Below, piece by piece: positions 55,408 through 64,000 of a stretch of DNA of 64,000 nt. The notes beneath the pieces were generated by a model that had not been told where the DNA came from, did not search any database, and worked only from the letters and a program-made list of their open reading frames with translations. The stretch is from positions 247,145-311,144 of the forward strand of contig NZ_AVPT01000001.1 in NCBI RefSeq assembly GCF_000768335.1, in the 5' to 3' direction. Within the stretch, counting starts at the first letter, position 1; each line of letters opens with the position of its first letter. The position numbers and the translations under genes are program-made. The DNA is from Lysobacter arseniciresistens ZS79 (GTDB lineage Bacteria > Pseudomonadota > Gammaproteobacteria > Xanthomonadales > Xanthomonadaceae).

Positions 55408-56178
55408 ATGCAGCTTTCCGATACCCGCGCCGTCATCACCGGCGGTGTCTCCGGCCTTGGCCTGGCGGTCGCGCGCCACCTCGTCGCCAACGGCGGCAAG
55501 GTCGCCCTGTTCGACGTCAACGAGGAAAAAGGCGCCGCGGCCGTGGCCGAACTGGGTGCGGACAAGGCGCGCTACTGGAAGACCGACGTCACCGACGAAA
55601 CCGGCGTCATCGCCAATGTCGCCGCGGCCAAGGAATTCCTCGGCGGGCTCAACGCCGCGGTCAACTGCGCTGGCATCCTCGGCGCCGGCCGCGTGCTCGG
55701 CCGCGAGGCGCCGATGCCGCTGTCGCAGTTCCAGTCCACCGTGATGGTCAACCTGGTCGGCAGCTTCAACGTCGCCAAGGCCGCCGCCGACCTGATGCAG
55801 CACAACGAGGCCGGCACCGACGGCGAGCGCGGCGTGATCGTCAACACCGCCTCGGTCGCCGCCTACGAGGGCCAGATCGGCCAGGCCGCGTACTCGGCGA
55901 GCAAGGGCGGCGTGGTCGGCATGACCCTGCCGATGGCGCGCGAGCTGGCCCGCTTCGGCATCCGCGTGATGACGATCGCACCGGGCGTGTTCTGGACGCC
56001 GATGGTCGACGGCATGCCCGAGAGCGTGCAGCAGTCGCTGGCCGCGACGATCCCGTTCCCCTCGCGGCTTGGCCAGCCGGAGGAGTTCGCCGACCTGGTC
56101 GCGTACATCCTCGGCAACACCTACCTCAACGGCGAGACGATCCGCCTCGACGGCGCCACGCGTCTGGCGCCGAAGTAA
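55408..56178 (+). CDS. SDR dehydrogenase, 3-hydroxyacyl-CoA dehydrogenase type II (HSD10-like)
   Basis: A 256-aa short-chain dehydrogenase. NAD site TGGVSGLGLA (TGxxxGxG, about 12-19), NCAGI, catalytic Ser in NTASVAAYEGQIGQ, Tyr-x-x-x-Lys in YSASKGG. The PGVFWTPM and LNGETIRLDGA blocks resemble human HSD17B10 and bacterial 2-methyl-3-hydroxybutyryl-CoA dehydrogenases. These act in isoleucine and fatty-acid oxidation, fitting the branched-chain neighbourhood. It starts 35 bp after the c-di-GMP gene and may be part of the same operon. Confidence 0.92.
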   Translation: MQLSDTRAVITGGVSGLGLAVARHLVANGGKVALFDVNEEKGAAAVAELGADKARYWKTDVTDETGVIANVAAAKEFLGGLNAAVNCAGILGAGRVLGREAPMPLSQFQSTVMVNLVGSFNVAKAAADLMQHNEAGTDGERGVIVNTASVAAYEGQIGQAAYSASKGGVVGMTLPMARELARFGIRVMTIAPGVFWTPMVDGMPESVQQSLAATIPFPSRLGQPEEFADLVAYILGNTYLNGETIRLDGATRLAPK

Positions 56179-56205
56179 GCCACCAACACCCCATCCGGAA
56201 ATCGC

Positions 56206-56772
56206 ATGAAAGCCTACGACGTCAAGAAAGGTAACGTGGTCGAGTACAACAACACCGTCTACCAGGTGCGCGACATCGAACGCAGCTCGCCGCAGGGTCG
56301 CGGCGGCAACGTCAAGTTCCGCTTCACCATGTACTCGGTGCCCGGCGGCAACAAGTTCGACCTCAGCCTCGGCGGCGACGACGAGCTGAAGGAAGTCGAG
56401 CTGAGCCGCCGCCAGGCGACGTTCTCCTACAAGGACGGCGACGCGTTCGTATTCCTCGACGACGAGGACTACACGCCCTACACCCTCGATGCCGACGTGG
56501 TCGGCGACGGCGCCGGCTACATCGTCGACGACCTCACGGGCTGCTACGTGCAGATCATCGACGACCAGCCGGTCGCGTTGCAGCTGCCGCAGACGGTCGC
56601 GATCGAGGTGGTCGAGACCCCGCCGGAGCTCAAGGGCGGCACCGCGACCAAGCGGCCGAAGCCGGCGAAGCTGTCGACCGGCATCGAGATCATGGTTCCC
56701 GAGTACATCGCCAACGGCGAGCGGGTGCTGGTCAACACCACCAGCGGCGAGTTCTCCGGCCGCGCCGACTGA
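56206..56772 (+). CDS. efpL: Elongation factor P-like protein (YeiP/EfpL)
   Basis: A 188-aa three-domain EF-P paralogue that helps ribosomes pass proline-rich stretches. The N-terminal KOW-like domain has the lengthened tip loop SSPQGRGGN (about 27-35) with Arg32 where EF-P carries its modified Lys/Arg. [17 protein letters not shown] and the closing GEFSGRAD match E. coli YeiP, not EF-P. It lies 27 bp after the HSD10-like gene. A canonical efp is expected elsewhere in the genome. Confidence 0.93.
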   Translation: MKAYDVKKGNVVEYNNTVYQVRDIERSSPQGRGGNVKFRFTMYSVPGGNKFDLSLGGDDELKEVELSRRQATFSYKDGDAFVFLDDEDYTPYTLDADVVGDGAGYIVDDLTGCYVQIIDDQPVALQLPQTVAIEVVETPPELKGGTATKRPKPAKLSTGIEIMVPEYIANGERVLVNTTSGEFSGRAD

Positions 56773-56781
56773 CCGTCGGTT

Positions 56782-57363
56782 TCACGGATGGCGCGCAAGC
56801 CACTTGCGCGCCATCCGCCGCAACGACTCGTCGGCGGCGAGATCGGCCTGGATCGCGGCGATGTCGCGCCAGGCCAGGTCCAGCGACTCATACCCGACCA
56901 CGAACGCCTCGCCGGCCGTGGCCCGCACCACGTAGCGGGCGTCGTAGTGCCAGTGACCCGGCACGTCGCCACGCTCGGGAATCCAGTGGCGATCGAGGTC
57001 GAACAACCCGGCTTCGACCACCAGTCCGGACAGGCCGGACTCCTCCTCCGCCTCGCGCAGCGCGACCGCAGCCAGATCGGTGTCGCCATCGGCATGCCCA
57101 CCCAGTTGCAGCCAGCGCCCGAGCTTGCGGTGGTGGGTCAGCAGTACGCGCGCCCCACCTGCATCGACCAGCCAGCTCGACGCGGTGAAGTGGCCTCCCA
57201 GCCGCTCGCGCATGAATGCGTGTGCGGGTGTGTCATCGACACGCTCGTCGAGCAGCGCCTGGAACTCGTCGACCACCGCGCCCTCGCCGGGCCAGCGTTT
57301 CCGATAACGCGTCAGTTCGACAGGCAGCCCCGCGGACGTGCGGGAAGACGGGCGTTCGGACAT
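56782..57363 (-). CDS. Nudix hydrolase
   Basis: A 193-aa Nudix-fold protein. The Nudix box is GHADGDTDLAAVALREAEEE followed by SGL: the REaxEExG core with its metal-binding Glu residues is intact, while the first Glu of GX5E is Thr, a common variant in this subfamily. HHRKLGRWLQLGGHADG precedes it. Such proteins hydrolyse nucleoside diphosphate derivatives or prenyl diphosphates; the substrate is unknown. Start is uncertain between ATGs at 57363 and 57369, and neither has a clear SD. It converges on efpL with a 9-bp gap. Confidence 0.87.
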   Translation of the reverse strand: MSERPSSRTSAGLPVELTRYRKRWPGEGAVVDEFQALLDERVDDTPAHAFMRERLGGHFTASSWLVDAGGARVLLTHHRKLGRWLQLGGHADGDTDLAAVALREAEEESGLSGLVVEAGLFDLDRHWIPERGDVPGHWHYDARYVVRATAGEAFVVGYESLDLAWRDIAAIQADLAADESLRRMARKWLARHP

Positions 57364-57552
57364 ACGCATCGGTACGCAAAGACTCGGCTCGGGGGACCGG
57401 ATTGTCGGGGCCGGCACACCGGCGATGACAGTGGCAATCGTCCCTTGCCGCTCGTTTCCGGGCTGGGGTAAGGTGGCCCGCCACTTGCCGCGCATCATGC
57501 CGGCGTGCCTGCGACGCGGACCCGTCCGCCGCGCCACCAACTGGGGAACCGG

Positions 57553-59019
57553 ATGTTCAAGAATCTGTTAGCGACCAAGCCGATCGAGCCGGCAGGACAC
57601 GTCGATGCCGGTGAACCGTTCGAGGGCAGTCTCGAAGGCGAGGCCACGCTCAAGCGCACTCTCACGGGCACCCAGCTGATCCTTCTGGGCGTCGGCGCGG
57701 TCATCGGTGCCGGCATCTTCGTGCTGACCGGCCAGGCGGCCGCCGAGCACGCCGGCCCCGCGATCATGCTCAGCTTCGTCATCGCCGGCATCGCCTGTGC
57801 GTTCGCCGGCCTGTGCTACGCCGAGTTCGCGGCGATGCTGCCGGTGTCGGGCAGCGCCTATTCCTACTCCTACGCCACCCTCGGCGAAGGTGTCGCCTGG
57901 TTCATCGGCTGGTGCCTGGTGCTGGAATACCTGTTCGCCTCGTCGACCGTGGCGGTCGGCTGGTCGGGCTACCTCAACGCCTTCCTGAGCAACTTCGACC
58001 TCGCCTTGCCCGCCGCACTGGCCAGTGCGCCGTTCGCGGTCGAGGGCGGCGAGTTCATCCGCACCGGCACCCTCATCAACCTGCCGGCGGTGCTGATCAT
58101 CGCGTTCGTCACCGGCGTCGGCTACGTCGGCATCACCCAGTCGGCGTTCGTCAACGGCATCATCGTGGCGATCAAGGTGACGGTGATCCTGCTGTTCATC
58201 GCGTTCGGCGCGCAGTACGTCGACCCGGGCAACTGGGAACCCTTCATCCCCGCCAACGAAGGCCCCGGTCGCTTCGGCGTGGACGGCGTGATGCGCGCGG
58301 CGGCGATCGTGTTCTTCGCCTACATCGGCTTCGACGCGGTCTCCACCGCGGCCGGCGAGGCCAAGAACCCGCAGAAGGACATGCCGATCGGCATCCTCGG
58401 CTCGCTGGTGGTCTGCACCCTGCTCTACATCGTGGTCTGCGCGGTGCTCACCGGCATGATGGACTACCGCCTGCTGGGCACGCCGGAGCCGGTGTCGACC
58501 GCGCTCAACAACTACCCGTCGCTGGGCTGGCTGCAGACGCTGGTCGAGGTCGCGGCGATCGCCGGCCTGTCGTCGGTGATCCTGGTCATGCTGATGGCGC
58601 AGCCGCGCATCTTCTACAGCATGTCGCGCGACGGCCTGCTGCCGAAGCTGTTCGGCAAGGTCCACCCGAAGTTCCACACGCCCTATGTCGGGACGGTCAT
58701 CGTCGGCGTCATCGCCGCGGTGCTGGCGGGCTTCCTGCCGATCGGCCTGCTCGGCGAGATGGTCTCGATGGGTACCCTGCTGGCGTTCGCGACCGTCTGC
58801 GCCGGCGTGCTGATCCTGCGCCGTACCCGCCCCGACCTGCCGCGTCCGTTCCGGGTGCCGGCGGCGATCCTGATCTGCCCGCTGGGCGTGATCGCCTGCC
58901 TGTACCTGTTCTCGCAGCCGTTCGCCGAGCACTGGCGCCTGCTGCTGGGCTGGATCGTGCTCGGGCTGCTGATCTACATCGGCTACGGCTACCGCAACAG
59001 CAAGCTGCGCAAGCGCTGA
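57553..59019 (+). CDS. APC-family amino-acid permease (cationic amino-acid transporter type)
   Basis: A 488-aa inner-membrane transporter with about 13 helices. A 38-residue cytoplasmic lead (LKRTLTGTQLILLGVGAVIGAGIFVLTG) brings the unwound helix-1 substrate motif GAGIF near residue 52. FFAYIGFDAVSTAAGEAKNPQKDMPIGI is the helix 6 motif of CAT/YfnA-like permeases. It probably imports a neutral or cationic amino acid. GGGGAA precedes the ATG. It is followed 18 bp later by a second, different APC permease, so the two are probably co-transcribed. Confidence 0.92.
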   Translation: MFKNLLATKPIEPAGHVDAGEPFEGSLEGEATLKRTLTGTQLILLGVGAVIGAGIFVLTGQAAAEHAGPAIMLSFVIAGIACAFAGLCYAEFAAMLPVSGSAYSYSYATLGEGVAWFIGWCLVLEYLFASSTVAVGWSGYLNAFLSNFDLALPAALASAPFAVEGGEFIRTGTLINLPAVLIIAFVTGVGYVGITQSAFVNGIIVAIKVTVILLFIAFGAQYVDPGNWEPFIPANEGPGRFGVDGVMRAAAIVFFAYIGFDAVSTAAGEAKNPQKDMPIGILGSLVVCTLLYIVVCAVLTGMMDYRLLGTPEPVSTALNNYPSLGWLQTLVEVAAIAGLSSVILVMLMAQPRIFYSMSRDGLLPKLFGKVHPKFHTPYVGTVIVGVIAAVLAGFLPIGLLGEMVSMGTLLAFATVCAGVLILRRTRPDLPRPFRVPAAILICPLGVIACLYLFSQPFAEHWRLLLGWIVLGLLIYIGYGYRNSKLRKR

Positions 59020-59037
59020 CCGCGCACGGATCCGCCC

Positions 59038-60330
59038 ATGGAAACCCGCAAGATCGGTCCGGTACTGGCCACCTTCGTGGTGGCCAACAACATGATCGGC
59101 TCCGGCTTCTTCCTGTTGCCGGCCTCGCTGGCCACGTCCGGCGGCGTCACCGTCTTCAGCTGGGTGATCGGCACCCTGCTCGCGCTGATGCTGGGCGGCG
59201 CGTTCGCCCGGCTGGCGCGTGACTACCCCGACCTTCAGTCGGCCGACGACTACGTGCGGCCGTCGCTGGGCCGCGATGCGAGCTTCCTGGCGACGTCGCT
59301 GTACTGGGCGTCCTCGTGGATCGGCAACAACGCGATCGCGGTGGCCGCGTTCGGCTACCTGGTGACGCTGCTGCCGCTGGACGGCGGCAACCCGACGGTG
59401 CAGCTGGCCGGGCAGATCGCGCTGATCTGGCTGATGTTCCTGGTCAACCTGCTCGGTCCCAAGCCGGTGGCGAAGTTCCAGTCGCTGTGCGTGGTGCTCG
59501 GCCTGGCGCCGGTGGCGATGGTGCTGCTGTTCGGCTGGGGCCACTTCGACGGCGCCATCTACGACGCCTCGTGGAACGTGTCGGGCGAGTCCGACGCGGC
59601 CGTGGTGTTCGGTTCGCTCGGCGCGATCTTCTGGGCCTTCGTCGGGCTCGAGACCGGCGCGATGGTGGCCGGCGTGGTGCGCGACCCCGACCGCGACGTG
59701 CCGATCGCGACACTGGGTGGCGTACTGATCGCCGGCGTGGTCTACGTGGTCTCCTCGGTGCTGGTGATGGGCATCATCCCGGCCGACGAACTGGCCGCAT
59801 CGAGCGCGCCGTTCGTGCTGGTCGCGGCCGAGATCTTCGGGCCGTGGGCCGCGATTGCCATCGCCGCCGCGGCCGCGTTGAAGGCGACCGGCACCCTCGG
59901 CGGCTGGATGCTGGTGACCGGCGAGACCGGCGCCCGCGCCGCGCAGCACGGCTACCTGCCGCGCGTGTTCGGCCGCTTCAACTCGCGTGGCGCGGCCGCG
60001 TGGGGCCTGCTGATCATCGCCAGCGCGATGAGCCTGATCGCGTTCCTGACCCTGTCGCCCAACGTGTCCGAACAGTTCGGGCTGATCATCGGCGTCGTGG
60101 TCAACCTGGTGGTGCTGGCCTACGCCGCCGCCGGCCTGAGTCTGGTGGTCGGCACGCGCACCCGACGCCCCACCAACAGTGACCGGGTGCTCGGCATCGG
60201 TGCACTGGTCGCGTGCGCGCTGCTGCTGGCCTCCACCTCGGCGACCATGCTGCTCGGCGCGGCGGTCGCGATGGTGGTCGCGCTGGTGCTGTTCCGGCTG
60301 TTCGGGCGGCGCGCTCCGGCCGTTGCCTGA
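59038..60330 (+). CDS. APC-family permease (AdiC/PotE-like antiporter type)
   Basis: A 430-aa, 12-helix transporter of the basic amino-acid/polyamine antiporter group. Helix 1 has [16 protein letters not shown] (GSG-type unwound motif near residue 22). Helix 6 carries [28 protein letters not shown]. AdiC/PotE/CadB relatives exchange an amino acid for its decarboxylated amine or import amines; no decarboxylase gene is adjacent. A hairpin terminator follows the stop. Confidence 0.9.
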   Translation: METRKIGPVLATFVVANNMIGSGFFLLPASLATSGGVTVFSWVIGTLLALMLGGAFARLARDYPDLQSADDYVRPSLGRDASFLATSLYWASSWIGNNAIAVAAFGYLVTLLPLDGGNPTVQLAGQIALIWLMFLVNLLGPKPVAKFQSLCVVLGLAPVAMVLLFGWGHFDGAIYDASWNVSGESDAAVVFGSLGAIFWAFVGLETGAMVAGVVRDPDRDVPIATLGGVLIAGVVYVVSSVLVMGIIPADELAASSAPFVLVAAEIFGPWAAIAIAAAAALKATGTLGGWMLVTGETGARAAQHGYLPRVFGRFNSRGAAAWGLLIIASAMSLIAFLTLSPNVSEQFGLIIGVVVNLVVLAYAAAGLSLVVGTRTRRPTNSDRVLGIGALVACALLLASTSATMLLGAAVAMVVALVLFRLFGRRAPAVA

Positions 60331-60335
60331 ACCGG

Positions 60336-60364
60336 CGCGGGGAGGCGTTGCGGCGCTCCCCGCG
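60336..60364 (+). terminator. Hairpin between permease and mtn operon
   Basis: CGCGGGGAG, 11-base loop, CTCCCCGCG, then TT, 5 bp after the permease stop and 16 bp before the mtnB ATG. Confidence 0.6.
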
Positions 60365-60380
60365 TTGCTAAACTCCAGGG

Positions 60381-61016
60381 ATGGACACCCTCCCCTACGA
60401 CAGCCGGCAGCTGAAGCATTGCGCCGGCGACATCATCCGCAACGTCCGCGAGCTGGCCGCCGCCGGCTGGACCCCGGCGACCAGCAGCAACTTCTCGCTG
60501 CGGCTCGACGACCGCCACGTCGCAATCACCGTGTCGGGCCGCGACAAGGGCCGCCTGGTCGAGGACGACATCATGGTCGTCGACCTGCAGGGACAGCCGG
60601 TCGCCACGTCGCACCGGCCCTCCGCCGAAACCCTGCTGCACACCCAGCTGTACGCACGCTTTGCCGAGGTCGGCTGCGTGCTGCACACCCATTCGCTCAA
60701 CCAGACAGTCGCCTCGCGGCTGTTCGCCGGCGCCGGCCACGTGCACCTGGAAGGCTACGAGCTCCTCAAGGCCTTCACCGGCAACAGCACCCACGAGACC
60801 GCGATCGAGCTACCCGTGCTGCCCAACAGCCAGGACATGCACACCCTCGCCGCGCAGGTCGACGCCCTGCTCGACCAGCGCTGCATGTGGGGCTACCTGA
60901 TCGACGGCCACGGCCTGTACGCATGGGGCCGCGACATGGCCGAGGCGCGCCGGCACCTGGACGCATTCGAATTCCTGCTCGGCTGCGAGCTCGAACTGAG
61001 GAAACTGCAACGATGA
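60381..61016 (+). CDS. mtnB: Methylthioribulose-1-phosphate dehydratase
   Basis: A 211-aa class II aldolase-fold zinc enzyme of methionine salvage. It converts 5-methylthioribulose-1-phosphate to the 2,3-diketo form. [22 protein letters not shown] is the N-terminal family block (about 35-56). [10 protein letters not shown] supplies two metal His and GHGLYAWG the third. First gene of mtnB-mtnD-mtnC; its stop overlaps the mtnD start by 4 bp. The preceding hairpin suggests a separate promoter, but the gap is too short to see one clearly. Confidence 0.95.
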   Translation: MDTLPYDSRQLKHCAGDIIRNVRELAAAGWTPATSSNFSLRLDDRHVAITVSGRDKGRLVEDDIMVVDLQGQPVATSHRPSAETLLHTQLYARFAEVGCVLHTHSLNQTVASRLFAGAGHVHLEGYELLKAFTGNSTHETAIELPVLPNSQDMHTLAAQVDALLDQRCMWGYLIDGHGLYAWGRDMAEARRHLDAFEFLLGCELELRKLQR

Positions 61017-61567
61017 GCCGCCTGCGCGTCTTCGCCGAGGACCAGCCCGCCACGCCGCTGCTGGCCACCACCGACCATGCCGGGATCGCCCGCGAACTCC
61101 GCCCGCTCGGGGTCGACTTCGAGCAATGGCAGGCCGCCGCGCCGGTGAAGCCCGGCGACAGCCCCGAAACCATCATGGCCGCCTACCGCGAAGACATCGA
61201 CCGTCTGGTCGGCGAGCGCGGCTTCAAGAGCGTCGACGTGGTCAGCATCGCGCCGGACAACCCCAAGCGCGAGGAGATGCGGGCGAAGTTCCTTGACGAA
61301 CACTTCCACAAGGAAGACGAGGTCCGCTTCTTCGTCGCCGGTTCCGGCCTGTTCACCCTGCACGTGGGCGAGCGGGTGTACGAGCTGCTGTGCGAGGCCG
61401 GCGACCTGGTGTCGGTGCCCGACGGCACCACCCACTGGTTCGACATGGGACCGGAACCGAGCTTCGTCGCGATCCGCTTCTTCACCGAGCCCGACGGCTG
61501 GGTCGGCCACTTCACCGGCACCGACATCGCCGGCCGCTTCCCGCGCTACGAGCCGGGGGCGAACTGA
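61013..61567 (+). CDS. mtnD: Acireductone dioxygenase
   Basis: A 184-aa cupin that oxidises 1,2-dihydroxy-3-keto-5-methylthiopentene to the methionine keto acid (iron form) or off-pathway products (nickel form). Metal ligands are His97, His99 and Glu103 in DEHFHKEDE, and His141 in GTTHWFDMG. Length matches the family (about 180). Overlaps mtnB by 4 bp and mtnC by 1 bp. Confidence 0.96.
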   Translation: MSRLRVFAEDQPATPLLATTDHAGIARELRPLGVDFEQWQAAAPVKPGDSPETIMAAYREDIDRLVGERGFKSVDVVSIAPDNPKREEMRAKFLDEHFHKEDEVRFFVAGSGLFTLHVGERVYELLCEAGDLVSVPDGTTHWFDMGPEPSFVAIRFFTEPDGWVGHFTGTDIAGRFPRYEPGAN

Positions 61568-62265
61568 TGGCTCGCGCGATCCTGACCGACATCGAGGGCA
61601 CCACCAGCAGCATCTCGTTCGTCAAGGATGTGCTGTTTCCATACGCGCGACGTGCGCTGCCGGGCTTTGTCCGCGCCCACGGCAACGAGCCGGGCGTGCG
61701 CAAGTGGCTCGACGCGGTCGCGGCCGAGAACGGCGGCGTGTGCCGCGACGAGATGGTGGTGGAGGTACTGCAGGGCTGGATCGACCAGGACCGCAAGCAC
61801 ACCGCGCTGAAGGCGTTGCAGGGGATGATCTGGTCTGCCGGGTACCGCGATGCGGACTTCACCGCGCACATCTACCCCGATGCCGCCGATGCCCTGCGCG
61901 GCTGGCATGCCGCGGGGACGCCGCTGTACGTCTACTCGTCCGGCAGCGTGCCCGCGCAACGGCTGTTCTTTGGCCACAGCGATGCCGGCGACCTGACGTC
62001 GCTGTTCTCCGGCTGGTTCGATACCGAGGTTGGCGGCAAGCGCGAAGCCGAAAGTTACCGCCGCATCGCCGGCTCCATCGGCCTGCCCGCGAACGACATC
62101 CTGTTCCTGTCGGACGTGGTCGAGGAGCTCGACGCGGCGCGCGAAGCCGGGATGGCGACGGTGCTGGTCGACCGCCTGGACGACTACCCGCAGCCGCGTA
62201 CCGGCGACGCGGCCGGCGGCCACGAGCGGGTGGAATCCTTCGCCGCGATCACGCCGGGCGCCTGA
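61567..62265 (+). CDS. mtnC: Enolase-phosphatase E1
   Basis: A 232-aa HAD-superfamily bifunctional enolase/phosphatase that makes the acireductone in methionine salvage. Nucleophile motif [13 protein letters not shown] (Asp8, Glu10), motif [13 protein letters not shown], motif III Lys in GGKREAESY, motif [15 protein letters not shown]. Its ATG overlaps the mtnD stop (TGATG). The pathway's first enzymes (MtnN/MtnP, MtnA) are not in the window. It ends 15 bp before the convergent phosphoesterase gene. Confidence 0.95.
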   Translation: MARAILTDIEGTTSSISFVKDVLFPYARRALPGFVRAHGNEPGVRKWLDAVAAENGGVCRDEMVVEVLQGWIDQDRKHTALKALQGMIWSAGYRDADFTAHIYPDAADALRGWHAAGTPLYVYSSGSVPAQRLFFGHSDAGDLTSLFSGWFDTEVGGKREAESYRRIAGSIGLPANDILFLSDVVEELDAAREAGMATVLVDRLDDYPQPRTGDAAGGHERVESFAAITPGA

Positions 62266-62280
62266 TGCGCGGCGGCGGCC

Positions 62281-63909
62281 TCACGGCGTCGCCGCTTCCA
62301 GCCGGTAGCGGGTCGCGGCGCGTTGCTCGCCGCGGGCCGGATCGAAGAACCGCACTTCCACGCGATGGGTGCCGATCGCAAGGTCGGTCGGCAGCGCGCC
62401 ACGCCAGAGATGGGTCGACGGTACCGCCTCGGGCGAGCGGTCGTAACCGCGCAACGTGGCGGCCTCGTCATCGCGGACGTTCTCGGCGAGCAGGCGCGGG
62501 TCGGGCCGCTCGACCCGGCGCATCGGTTCCCACGCGCCATCGTCGACTCGATACTCGACGCGGCTGTCCTCCCGGCCCATGAACACGTTGGCGTACACGC
62601 CCCAGGCCGGATACGCGCCCTGGCGCAGCACCCGCGGGGCGTGCAGGAACATCGTCGGCGTCGAGGCCGGGTCGTCGCCGCCGAGCCGCGCGGGGTGCCA
62701 GCTCAGCGCATGGCCGCCGCCGGGCTGCACCACCAGACGCGCGTAGCCGTTGGGCGTGCCGTCGGCCATGGTCGCGTCGGGGATGCCCGCCGCGTCCTTC
62801 ACCCCCGACCAGAACGCGCCACACGCGGCGCCGATGTTGAACTCGTGCAGCGGCGCGGCACCGTGCCAGCCACTCGCGGCGTCATGCATCACCTGACGTT
62901 GCACGTGGCCGTGGCCGGTCAGCAGCAGCACCTGCGGGAAGTCCCGCAGCAGCGCGAACAGGCGCTCGCGGTCTGCGCTGCGGAAGGTCTCGCGCCCGGG
63001 CGACGGGTCGGTGTCGAAGAACGGAATATGGGCGGCGACCACCAGCAGGCGGTCACGCGGCACGTCGGCCAGGTACGCCTGCAGGAAAGCGAACTGGTCC
63101 TCGCGCAGGCCGCCGACGTAGCCGGGTGACTGGCCGGGCCGGTACACCACGTCGTCGAGCACGACGAAACTGGCAGACGGCTCCTCCCACGCCAGCGTGT
63201 CCGGGCCGAAGTGGCGGCGGAAGGTCAGCAGCGACTGGTCGTCGGCGGGCGCGTCGAAGTCGAGGTCGTGGTTGCCCGGCGCGTGCAGCCACGGCACGCC
63301 AAGGGAGGCGGTCGCGCGGTTGATCGCGGGGTACAGCGACAGGTCGTCGTTGACCACGTCGCCAAGCGTCAGGCCAAGCCGCGCGGTGGCGTGGCCGGCG
63401 TCGCGCACGGAGGCGATGACGTCGCGGGCGTAGTAGTCGATGTCGGTCGCCGTGCTGGTCTGCGGGTCGGCGAACAGCAGCACCTCGAGGCTCGTGTCCG
63501 ACGGAAAGGTCGCGGGCAGCAGGCCGAGGTCGAAGCGCGTCTCCGCCGCCACCGGCACGCCGCCGAACTCCAGTGCCGGCGAGCCCGCGGGGAAATAGTG
63601 CGACCAGAACCGCGGCAGGCCGTTGTCGCCCGACGGGAAGGCATGGGTCGCCGGCTTGATCGCGAACACGGTGTCGCCCGGACGCACCGGGACCGAATAG
63701 CGGCCGTCCGCACCGGTCCGGACGATGTCGCGGCCGTTGGACAGCTTGACGCCGGCGATTCCGGGCTCGCCGGGGTCGCGCGCGGCGTTGCCGTTGGCAT
63801 CGGCGTAGACCTCGCCGGAGACGAAGGTTTCGACCGCAGCGGTGGCCGGGAACGCGCATGCCGCGAGGTAGCCGGCGAGGATCAATACGTGCGGGCGCGA
63901 AACGGTCAT
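62281..63909 (-). CDS. Secreted calcineurin-like phosphoesterase with N- and C-terminal metallophosphatase-associated domains
   Basis: A 542-aa exported enzyme. Signal peptide about 1-25 (ATAA), then a beta-sandwich MetallophosN domain (VSGEVYADANGNAARDPGEPGIAGV). The calcineurin core contains FADPQ, GLTLGDVVNDD, GNHDLDF, VAAHIPFF and TGHGHVQ, which together supply the dinuclear metal site. A MetallophosC-like C-terminal beta domain ends RYRLEAATP. It hydrolyses a phosphomonoester or diester in the periplasm; the substrate is unknown. GGAGG lies 6 bases before the ATG at 63909. Confidence 0.93.
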   Translation of the reverse strand: MTVSRPHVLILAGYLAACAFPATAAVETFVSGEVYADANGNAARDPGEPGIAGVKLSNGRDIVRTGADGRYSVPVRPGDTVFAIKPATHAFPSGDNGLPRFWSHYFPAGSPALEFGGVPVAAETRFDLGLLPATFPSDTSLEVLLFADPQTSTATDIDYYARDVIASVRDAGHATARLGLTLGDVVNDDLSLYPAINRATASLGVPWLHAPGNHDLDFDAPADDQSLLTFRRHFGPDTLAWEEPSASFVVLDDVVYRPGQSPGYVGGLREDQFAFLQAYLADVPRDRLLVVAAHIPFFDTDPSPGRETFRSADRERLFALLRDFPQVLLLTGHGHVQRQVMHDAASGWHGAAPLHEFNIGAACGAFWSGVKDAAGIPDATMADGTPNGYARLVVQPGGGHALSWHPARLGGDDPASTPTMFLHAPRVLRQGAYPAWGVYANVFMGREDSRVEYRVDDGAWEPMRRVERPDPRLLAENVRDDEAATLRGYDRSPEAVPSTHLWRGALPTDLAIGTHRVEVRFFDPARGEQRAATRYRLEAATP

Positions 63910-63971
63910 GGCGGCCTCCGGAAGGACCGGCAGACTAGCGCAGCATCCCGCGCGGCGCAGGTGCGGACCCC

Positions 63972-64000
63972 GTAGGAGCAACTGTCTTCTTCAGATCGGC
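63972..64000 (+). repeat. Start of a further repeat-like element at the window edge
   Basis: GTAGGAGC at 63972-63979 matches the outer end of the palindromic repeat arms, then diverges (AACTGTCTTCT). It is cut by the window edge, so identity as a diverged copy cannot be settled. Confidence 0.35.

Overview
The window is about 70% GC and coding-dense. It looks like the chromosome of a Lysobacteraceae (Xanthomonadaceae) gammaproteobacterium such as Lysobacter or Luteimonas. This rests on the gene mix (liu leucine-degradation genes, leucine dehydrogenase, EfpL, mtnBDC order, secreted S8 proteases, many lipoproteins) and on a dispersed palindromic repeat that begins GTAGGAGCGACG and ends GTCGCGACC. 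Genus is not certain. No rRNA, tRNA, CRISPR array or intact insertion sequence was seen.

Layout. 1-5.3 kb: minus-strand block with a partial EamA exporter, a DUF1615 lipoprotein, glutaminase, an M14-type metallopeptidase and an MscS channel. 5.4-14.5 kb: a TraB-fold secreted protein, a lipidated azurin, a subtilase, DUF3228, two outer-membrane barrels, a small membrane protein, an acyltransferase and a TrmY-like methyltransferase. 14.5-24.5 kb: a K+/H+ antiporter, an MFS exporter coupled to a winged-helix/TPR regulator that faces a cupin gene across three 11-bp direct repeats, VOC proteins (one truncated), an orphan HigA with a HigB stump, hypothetical proteins and a 21-bp minisatellite.

24.7-30.5 kb is a visibly lower-GC accessory island: a 127-aa orphan gene, a PLD/SF2 helicase/DUF3427 protein, and a 619-aa protein joining a Schlafen-type AlbA_2 domain, a GHKL-like ATPase region and a C-terminal RRM. 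The last is the best candidate for something undescribed, possibly in phage defence.

30.5-56.2 kb is dominated by branched-chain amino-acid and acyl-CoA metabolism: icmF (with two palindromic repeat elements inserted in frame), leucine dehydrogenase, isovaleryl-CoA dehydrogenase, thiolase, both methylcrotonyl-CoA carboxylase subunits, methylglutaconyl-CoA hydratase, HMG-CoA lyase and an HSD10-like dehydrogenase. Together with a branched-chain keto-acid dehydrogenase not in the window they take leucine to acetyl-CoA. A PAS-GGDEF-EAL protein overlaps the HMG-CoA lyase gene by 4 bp. Interspersed are a lipoprotein-type S8 autotransporter, two alanine-rich lipoproteins, a bactofilin pair and an FTR1-cytochrome c iron permease.

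56.2-64 kb: EfpL, a Nudix hydrolase, two amino-acid permeases, the methionine-salvage operon mtnB-mtnD-mtnC and a secreted calcineurin-type phosphoesterase.
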